A stretch of 64,000 nucleotides of DNA from Misgurnus anguillicaudatus (lineage: Eukaryota; Chordata; Actinopteri; Cypriniformes; Cobitidae): contig NC_073356.2 in NCBI RefSeq assembly GCF_027580225.2, positions 12,369,001 to 12,433,000 on the forward strand, written 5' to 3'. The notes under the pieces are model-generated. The model was not told where the DNA came from. It worked only from the letters and a program-made list of their open reading frames with translations, and searched no databases. Made by a program: the position numbers and the translations under genes. Positions 57,731 through 64,000 of the stretch are shown piece by piece (the stretch's first letter is position 1; each line of letters starts with the position of its first letter).

Positions 57731-59536
57731 GTAAGTATTTCACAGATGAAAGCATCAACAACAGCGACCCCTAGTCGTACTCACACATCCACCAATTCTC
57801 CAGCTCTTCACCGCCGTTCTTCAAAACCACCCAAATATCTAGACAGGAGATCGTTCCGGGGCACCACACCGTTGCTTTAGGCCTGAAGCGTGTTCACAGC
57901 ATATAGTAAGTTAATTTTCACTAGGACCAGCAACCTCTTCGTCTTCCCTCGACGAAATGTGCGAAGGCGGGGGTTTGCCTGACGAGACACACAGCAAGTA
58001 CACAGCAATACACGGCACCACGTCAAAGTAAAAGTTTCCACAGCACAAAGACTCACCCACCACACTCAAGTGTACACAAAGGACGCCCGTCTTCTTCCAC
58101 TTTGCCCAGGTCCGATTGGTGATGAATAATGCGGCCTAGTTGATGGTTTCGTCGCTGTGACCAGCTTCAGCCAAATGTTCCTTTGGCTCACCCACCACAC
58201 TATCTTAGGGGTAGGGCCGCCCTCCTTCTCCTGGAGGTATCCGACTAGAAAGACAGGTTAGTATACACAGCGTCTTCGACAGAATATTGTTACTCACGAA
58301 TGCTGCGAACTCTTTGTCCCACTGTCCTCCGTTCTGATTCACACAAACAGTCGACTCTAGCCCCGCAAAACGGAGCGTCTCTTCCCCCAACAGGGTTTCA
58401 CCACAACTTCCGGTATTTCCACAATTTCCTGCAGGTATGTACTCACATAAACTCTGTTTCTTCTCCTCTTGTTGTGTCTCGGTTTACAACGTTTTCCGTT
58501 CGTTTCTTCGACCCTTAAGGTTCACGATGTTCTTCCAACCATGCAAGCTTCAGCCTGAGAAAGAGAGCTAGACAGCCACCAGCAGCGCACCGGATGAGCA
58601 CAACGCAGCACTTCAACACAACACTAACAACAAGCTCCCAAACTGTGATTTAAGCTGATCTCAAATAGTGCCCTGTTCAGCGTGTCCTTCAATCGTCAGC
58701 CGCTCCTGTTAACTAGGCACAGCTGTATCCAATTCGCCGATTTTCCCTCTCGCGGCGCTACCGGAAGTTCCGGTGTTCTTCCTTTCCGGTCCGGGCGGAA
58801 ACGCTTCCGGGCGGATCCAAACTTCCCCAACTTTGTATCCGCCCCCAGAAAGATCGTCACCTTGTGACACATATTTCTAACACTAAACCCCTACTCTAAA
58901 CCTAAAAAATCATGATGAACTATATATCACTGGAAAGCTCTCAGAATGTATTTTTCATATTTAAAGGTCATCTGATGATAGAAATGATGTAGTGACAGTT
59001 TTTTGTTACATGACCCCCCCCCCCCATAGGAATACATATTAATTATAATTTTTTCATAATATTTTATCCTGACAAACTATGTATCATTGGAAAGCTCTAA
59101 TATTTTAAAACATTTTTGCATTACTAATAATAATGCATTGACAGTAATTTATTAATTTGTGACAAGAGTATGCAGCAAACCGTTGACACCTAGTGGCCGT
59201 TGTTGGTAAAACCACTAAAAGTGTGACACAAACCTCGTTTTTTGTTATTTAACTTAAAATTTGGATCACAACTACATGAGACTTGTGGCTTCATGTTTGC
59301 ATTATTACTTTTGTGGAAAATGTAAATTTTTATAATTTTTTTATAGAATTATTATTAATCCTAGTCTGTGCATTATTTTCAAAAATTTCAACAGCGCGTC
59401 ATCAGTTATTCCTTACTTAATGTACATCCGCATTTACAATTAATGAAACCACCAAATATTTTACATTGCATAAAATATCTCAGCATTGATTTATTTAAGA
59501 AGCAAAAAGAACAAAGATATTACGTCTTGTTTGAAT

Positions 59537-59680
59537 TATTTTATTTTATTTTATTTTATTTTATTTTATTTTATTTTGTTTTGTTTTATTTTATTTTATT
59601 TTATTTTATTTTATTTTATTTTATTTTATTTTATTTTATTTTATTTTATTTTATTTTATTTTATTTTATTTTATTTTATT
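59537..59680. repeat. (TTTTA)n pentanucleotide microsatellite
   Basis: About 28 copies, with one TTTTG variant pair near 59577-59585. Gives the Phe-Ile-Leu-Tyr ORFs on the plus strand. Confidence 0.95.
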
Positions 59681-61547
59681 GCAGCCACAAATGGCCATGT
59701 TCAACATCGTATCATGAAAGATCTGTTGTGTATTTTGAGCTGAAACTTTACAGACACATTCTGGGGATACCAAAGACTACTTTTATATTGCTGAAAACAC
59801 CTAGGTTAGGGGCCCATTTGAGCCTCTCGTAATAATGTAGATTTTGCAGTGTATGGAGAGGTCAAAGGAGTTCAAATATTTCGCTTTTCTTGCCCAGAGT
59901 TAGTGGGAAAGTTTCTTAGAGATCTCTGGCATATTTATCAGACCATATAAATTAAATATTGACAGCCAACGTGTGTTCTCAGTCAGGGGCTGCAGAAAAA
60001 GCCGAGTTGAGAACAGCTTTAGAGACAAAACCAACCAAACACACTAAAACATAATATGGACCCAATAGAAATCGTCAGAGTTACCTCCCCCACACATGAG
60101 GAACAAAACTCACCTTGGTTTCCTCAAACCAAACCAAACTTTTTGGGCGAGCAAGCAAGAAACTCTGCCTGAATATAAAATGCAGTTTCAAAGAATTGGT
60201 TTGCAACATCTGGATCATATAATAACACCCATTGAAATGACACAATACATTAAAAGTATTATATTATGCAGTTAGTGTGTAATGGGCCGGATATTCACAG
60301 TGATGCATACTGTTCTTCTTTAAACTGAGCAAGCATTTTACAAGTCACAAAACACCCAAGCTGTTGCTTCCAGAACAAATGGCAGTCCGATATAATAAAA
60401 ACTTTGATTAAAGAGAAATAATTCACAGTTATGTCAGTGAAACGCATCTTCATCACTCTAATGGTGTTTCTTATAAAAAATAAGAAGTTCACTCCAGGTG
60501 CTTATTAACATAAAACTATCTATTGTCAGATAACATCTGCTTAGTGGTTCATTTGACTTTGTGAATTCTTCAACCACATTTGCTGACACTTTTTGTTCAC
60601 TTTTTTTTCAGTCGTTTCTGCTCTTACAAGGACCATTACTGTATGTTGTGTGCATTTATCCATTAGATTACAACATGTCTGTACTCCCCAGGGCTGCCTG
60701 CCTGTCAGGTGAGCCATATGCACATTTCATCTGTGTGACAGGCAATTATTTAGGAATGGGACTCCGTCTCATTGTCGGCCAGATCCCCAGACTCCGCAGT
60801 CTCTCGCTCTGTGCTTATGTGATTGACACATCCTCATATAAAATTCTTGGGGTCATGTGCTACTATTGTGTCAACTCATTTGCCAGCACATATCCCTTAA
60901 AAAGGGCGTAAGGTCAATCTAGTCGAAAAAGTCAGAACAACAAATTGCAATAGAGAGATTACCAGAACACTTGTTAAAAAGATGCTGTTGAAAGGGTTAA
61001 TTTTTGGTTATATATGAAACATACAAGTGTTGATTTCAAATCTTATTTCAAATATAGTCATTTGAAATGTCATATTCAGTAAAATTTGTGGTTTCTTTAA
61101 TATTTCCCATAAAAAAATTTCGAGTGACTTGGGTTTAGCAACCACATAGCAATACTCTGGCAACCTCTTTGAAGAATTTAACTTGTTAATCATTGTAGTA
61201 TAAAAAACAAAAGCAGTGGTATGAGAGAGCGGTGAATCAATAATTGAAACGTTATGCACCTCACTGCCATGGGTTTCATCTTTATGGATTCACATCTGTT
61301 TGATATGCTTTACCTACATCTGACCTGTCACTGTTTGACCGGCACTACAGGGGGTCCTCAAAGCACAATGGGGATCTTCACAGCTCAATAAACCTGACTT
61401 TACAACGCTGTCATTTTATTTCATCATCAGCACCAATGAAAATAGAAAATACCAACATTCTTCCAGGCGACAAAAATGTGTGATTTTTGGTGTGCAGGTA
61501 TATTTCACACTGTCATTTAGCGGTAAAGCAAAGAATTGACAACGTAA
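59681..61547. other. intergenic DNA, no gene seen
   Basis: ORFs (for example 60561-60911) have no recognisable domains. No clear transposon ends. Confidence 0.35.
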
Positions 61548-62616
61548 TAGACCTTTTGCGAGTCGACGTCACAGTTACGTCACGCGCGCATGTGGTGGCA
61601 GAAAAACAGTGTAAATGAATGAGACACGAGTGAAATGAACAATATAACTCACTAGAAAATGTCTTGTTGTGCTGTTGAGTGTCAGAATAGGAATGCCAAA
61701 ATAGATGACCTTCATTTTTATAGTATACCGTCATCGAAGACACCATTTGAAGATAAACTAGGTGTTCATGGTTGCAATAAAAGCCCTCAACCGGACAGAC
61801 TGGAGTGATGAAATCATCTGAAAATCTTTTAATTTAAATAGAAAATAATTAGAGAAGATATCCGGTGTTCTGTCGAAGTCTGATCCCTCTATGTGTTTCT
61901 TATAGCGTTTTTATCACGTTACGTTTATAATTTATTTAGAAAGATTTGAATTAGTTCATAATATCAATAATATTACCATTTATTAAAGTTTTCGTATTTT
62001 TTTCGTTTTCTATTACTTCTTTTTACCTTATATCTTAGCCTATGTCTTCTTCCTGTTTGTTCTAAATTATGGCGTTTACTAATAAATATATAAACATAGC
62101 ACACACACACGATGTAAAGTGTTAATAATATATAAACAGGCCTATACAAATTAATTTGTATGTAAACATAATAGTTTTAGAACAAACAGGTAGGCTATAA
62201 ATATAAGGAAGAAATTGAAAACAGAAATTATGAAATATTTAATAAATGATATTATACAGAATACATGATAGTTTTGCTCTTACTTCAGCGATTCATACTT
62301 TAAAAATGATTGATTTACCATTAAAGAACAATACATATACATTACATACTGTACATGCACACATATCAGTAGCCAAGCCATTTAAACTTTTTATTTATCT
62401 AAAAAATAAATGTAACTTGGTGAAAACGTTATAAGAAACATAACACTTAAGAGAAATATAGGGGAAACAGACTTCTACAGAACAACGGATCCTTAAAAAT
62501 CACAGTTTAATGCTAAAACACTTCACACAGCTATTGAGAAGCATTCACTTTCTGCCACCAGTTGGGCTCCGCCCACAAAAAACGTCATCTCTGTTTGCAA
62601 ACACGCAAAAGGTCTA
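61548..62616. mobile_element. 1.07-kb TIR element carrying a THAP fragment
   Basis: TAGACCTTTTGCGAGTCGACG on the left; inverted TAGACCTTTTGCGTGTTTGC on the right. Inner mirrored motifs include TGGTGGCAGAAA. A THAP-like start exon lies at 61659-61808. THAP domains are the DNA-binding parts of P-element and Kolobok transposases, which would explain one here. The rest is decayed AT-rich sequence. The related terminus at 22412 suggests a family of derivatives. Confidence 0.6.
61659..61808 (+). pseudogene. THAP zinc-finger N-terminal fragment, frameshifted
   Basis: The frame from ATG reads MSCCAVECQNRNAKIDDLHF and continues FYSIPSS, which matches the start of THAP domains: two N-terminal zinc-ligand cysteines (residues 4 and 8), then the aromatic-basic FYxIP turn. 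The usual next motif appears in another frame at 61769-61795 as ALNRTDWSD, so a frameshift lies between, and the frame ends at a TGA (61806-61808). The C-terminal Cys-x2-His ligands were not found. It is a dead remnant of a transposase exon or of a THAP gene captured by the surrounding element. Confidence 0.6.
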
Positions 62617-63240
62617 TACAGCCACGGATCTGAAATAAGTGGGCACCAGAGCAGAAACGAACTGAATCTGCACGTAAACAGTAAATACTATACTGTACAC
62701 ATGCACAACACAATAAAAGAGCAAACAAAAAGACTGTTCAATGCAAGTAAAATGTTCAAATGAATGAAAGTGTGTGAGAATGCAAGCTGTTAAACCCCAA
62801 AGCAACAAAAAACACCATCAAAGCAGGTGCTTTAGGTAAATCGATAGCTTTTTGTAAACAGATAAGCTTGAAGTTTGAAGATTTTTTATTTTGAATGTTA
62901 AATGTGTTGTGAAATGTTTTCGACCAGTGTTATTGAACTGTTTAAAACACATTTGGTTTGACATGGCTGTTGTCTAAAGCAATGACATTCGAATGTTTTG
63001 GGGTCACCGTATGAAAGAAAATCTGACAATTCTGAATAATATGAATTTTTAGTTATTCTGATTTTCATCTTATCGCTCAACATCTCTTTTAAATGGTTTG
63101 GGAAGTACTGAAACACCTTCAAACATGATTTCAAACATGTAGCTCTATTCTTTCTTTTTAACTGGAACACAAGAAATTGTCTTTATAGGATTTTGTTCCA
63201 TTGCTTTCATGTATTTGGGGCAAAGTAGTGTATAGAGTAC
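62617..63240. other. intergenic DNA, no gene seen
   Basis: ORFs on the minus strand have no features. Confidence 0.35.
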
Positions 63241-63430
63241 ACTGTAAAACTGACATCTAAGAAAGTCAAAAAATCTCGTTTCTACGATCTAAAAAAAAAT
63301 GTTGGGTTGTTTTACCCCATAGTTGGGTCAAATATGGACAAACCTAACAGTTGGGTTATAAATAAACCAATGCTAAGTTGTTAGAAAATATGTCTTGTTT
63401 TTGTCATAAAAGATAAAAAAAAGTCTTAAA
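63241..63430. repeat. MITE-like block with ACACTGTAAAAC end and GTTGGGT motifs
   Basis: ACACTGTAAAACTGACATC opens the block. GTTGGGTTGTTTTACCCC, AGTTGGGTCAAATATGG and CAGTTGGGTTATAAATAAACC recur as in the block at 21690-21860. The right border is not defined. Confidence 0.45.
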
Positions 63431-63506
63431 AAACACATAAATTATACATTTAAGAAAATTGGTCTCCATTGGTCTTGGCAAGTAAATATTAACTCCTCTT
63501 GAGATA

Positions 63507-64000
63507 TACACTCACCTAAAGGATTATTAGGAACACCATACTAATACTGTGTTTGACCCCCTTTCACCTTCAAAATTGCCTTAATTCTACGTGGCATTGA
63601 TTCAACAAGGTGCTGAAAGCATTCTTTAGAAATGTTGGCCCATATTGATAGGACGGCATCTTGCAGTTCATGAAGATTTGTGGGATGTGCATCCAGGGCA
63701 CGAAGCTCCCATTCCACCACATACCAAAGATGCTCTATTGGGTTGAGATCTGGTGACTGTGGGGGCCATTTTAGTACAGTGAACTCATTGTCATGTTCAG
63801 GAGACCAATTTGAAATGATTCGAGCTTTGTGACATGGTGCATTATCCTGCTGGAAGTAGCCATCAGAGGATGGGTACATGGTGGGCATAAAGGGATGGAC
63901 ATGGTCAGAAACAATGCTCATGTAGGCCGTGGCATTTAAATGTCTAAGGGGCCTAAAGTGTGCCAAGAAAACATCCCCCACACCATTTCACCACCATCAG
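63507..64000 (-). mobile_element. second Tc1/mariner DD36E copy (truncated by the window)
   Basis: The left terminal repeat CACTCACCTAAAGGATTATT at 63509 after TA is identical to that of the copy at 17148. The remainder parallels that copy closely up to the window end. Confidence 0.9.
63541..64000 (-). pseudogene. frameshifted Tc1/mariner (DD36E) transposase, C-terminal part
   Basis: The C-terminal 146 codons are open and contain the second Asp (QQDNAPCH) and the Glu (PDLNPIEHLW) with the same 36-residue spacing as the copy at 17186. Compared with that copy, 13 bp are missing near 63943 (AAATGTCTAAGG here against AAATG-14 nt-CTAAGG there), which destroys the frame upstream. The ATG at 63981 is therefore a frame-shifted start, not native. 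The element continues beyond the window, so the first Asp and the DNA-binding part cannot be assessed. Confidence 0.85.

Larger units (their letters stand above)
56123..58869. mobile_element. 2747-bp insertion with TGTCACA...TGTGACA ends and a splice-site-rich core
   Basis: TGTCACACCCAGGGGC at the left and ACCTTGTGACA at the right form a 7-bp inverted repeat. It lies inside a tandem repeat whose period predicts an insertion of this size plus a few duplicated AT bases. The TG...CA ends would suit an LTR. On the minus strand an AATAAATAAAGC signal sits about 130 nt from the end, so a large solo LTR on the minus strand is possible. On the plus strand the interior carries a mini-exon-like array (56605-57366) and at least two more GTAAGT donors. 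It is GC-richer than its surroundings (C+G-rich at 58740-58850). No protein-coding frame is convincing. Class unresolved. Confidence 0.6.
55807..59120 (+). repeat. 175-bp-period tandem repeat split by an insertion
   Basis: Four diverged units begin with CATGACAAACTATATATCATTGG-like sequence at 55807, 55982, 58911 and 59068. Units share ATTTCATCACCATTTT, TGTAGTGAGAGT and CACTAATACCCTATTCTAAACC. The third unit is offset by 2929 bp, that is one period plus the inserted element at 56123-58869. A C13 run (59013-59025) lies in the third unit. Confidence 0.75.

Noticed and set aside
55807..59120. Tandem repeats here and elsewhere, considered as a CRISPR array
   Set aside because: Units are long and diverged, with no short identical repeats and unique spacers. 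The genome is eukaryotic.
59368..59832. 154-codon ORF with repeated Phe-Ile-Leu-Tyr
   Set aside because: Produced by the TTTTA microsatellite.

Overview
The window looks like gene-poor vertebrate DNA from a teleost fish, probably a cypriniform. The main evidence is AIG1-type (GIMAP) GTPase exons with GT..AG introns, fish-type tRNA-derived SINEs, a Tc1-like element whose ends begin CACTCACCTAAAGG, a Ty3/gypsy Gag-Pol element, abundant TTAA-flanked MITEs, and long CA, TA and TTTTA microsatellites. The species assignment is inference.

Layout. 1-3199 is the 5' half of a Ty3/gypsy retrotransposon on the minus strand (LTR, then one open Gag-Pol frame running off the window edge). 3200-7495 is AT-rich MITE and SINE debris. 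7496-9694 is a DNA transposon carrying a 5'-truncated LINE reverse-transcriptase fragment. 9668-14018 (minus) is the only convincing host gene, a GIMAP-like gene with two G domains. Its 16-nt first coding exon lies at 14003-14018, its first intron holds three transposons, and its last eight codons and stop come from the neighbouring transposon's terminal repeat. 17148-18366 is a nearly intact Tc1/mariner element with DD36E spacing, and a damaged relative starts at 63507.

18 kb to 54 kb has no recognisable host gene. It is a mosaic of non-autonomous transposons, many dated relative to one another by clean nesting: a four-level nest at 30645-33530, a TTAA MITE inside another MITE's terminal repeat at 27679-29775, and a hAT-like element with an 8-bp target duplication inside a Harbinger-like element with a TAA duplication at 41244-43297.

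55807-59120 is a 175-bp-period tandem repeat split by a 2747-bp insertion (56123-58869). This is the most unusual object in the window. Six tandem units each contain an exactly 74-nt segment bounded by a strong splice acceptor (pyrimidine tract then CAG) and a GTAAGTAC donor, separated by 60-66-nt intron-like spacers with a branch-point-like CTCAC. More GTAAGT donors follow downstream on the same strand. It reads as a tandem array of mini-exons inside a mobile element. A THAP zinc-finger fragment in a TIR element lies at 61548-62616.

The only functional relationships visible are between the GIMAP gene and the transposons that altered its end and intron. The rest is transposon ecology. All calls come from reading the sequence; no database search was possible.
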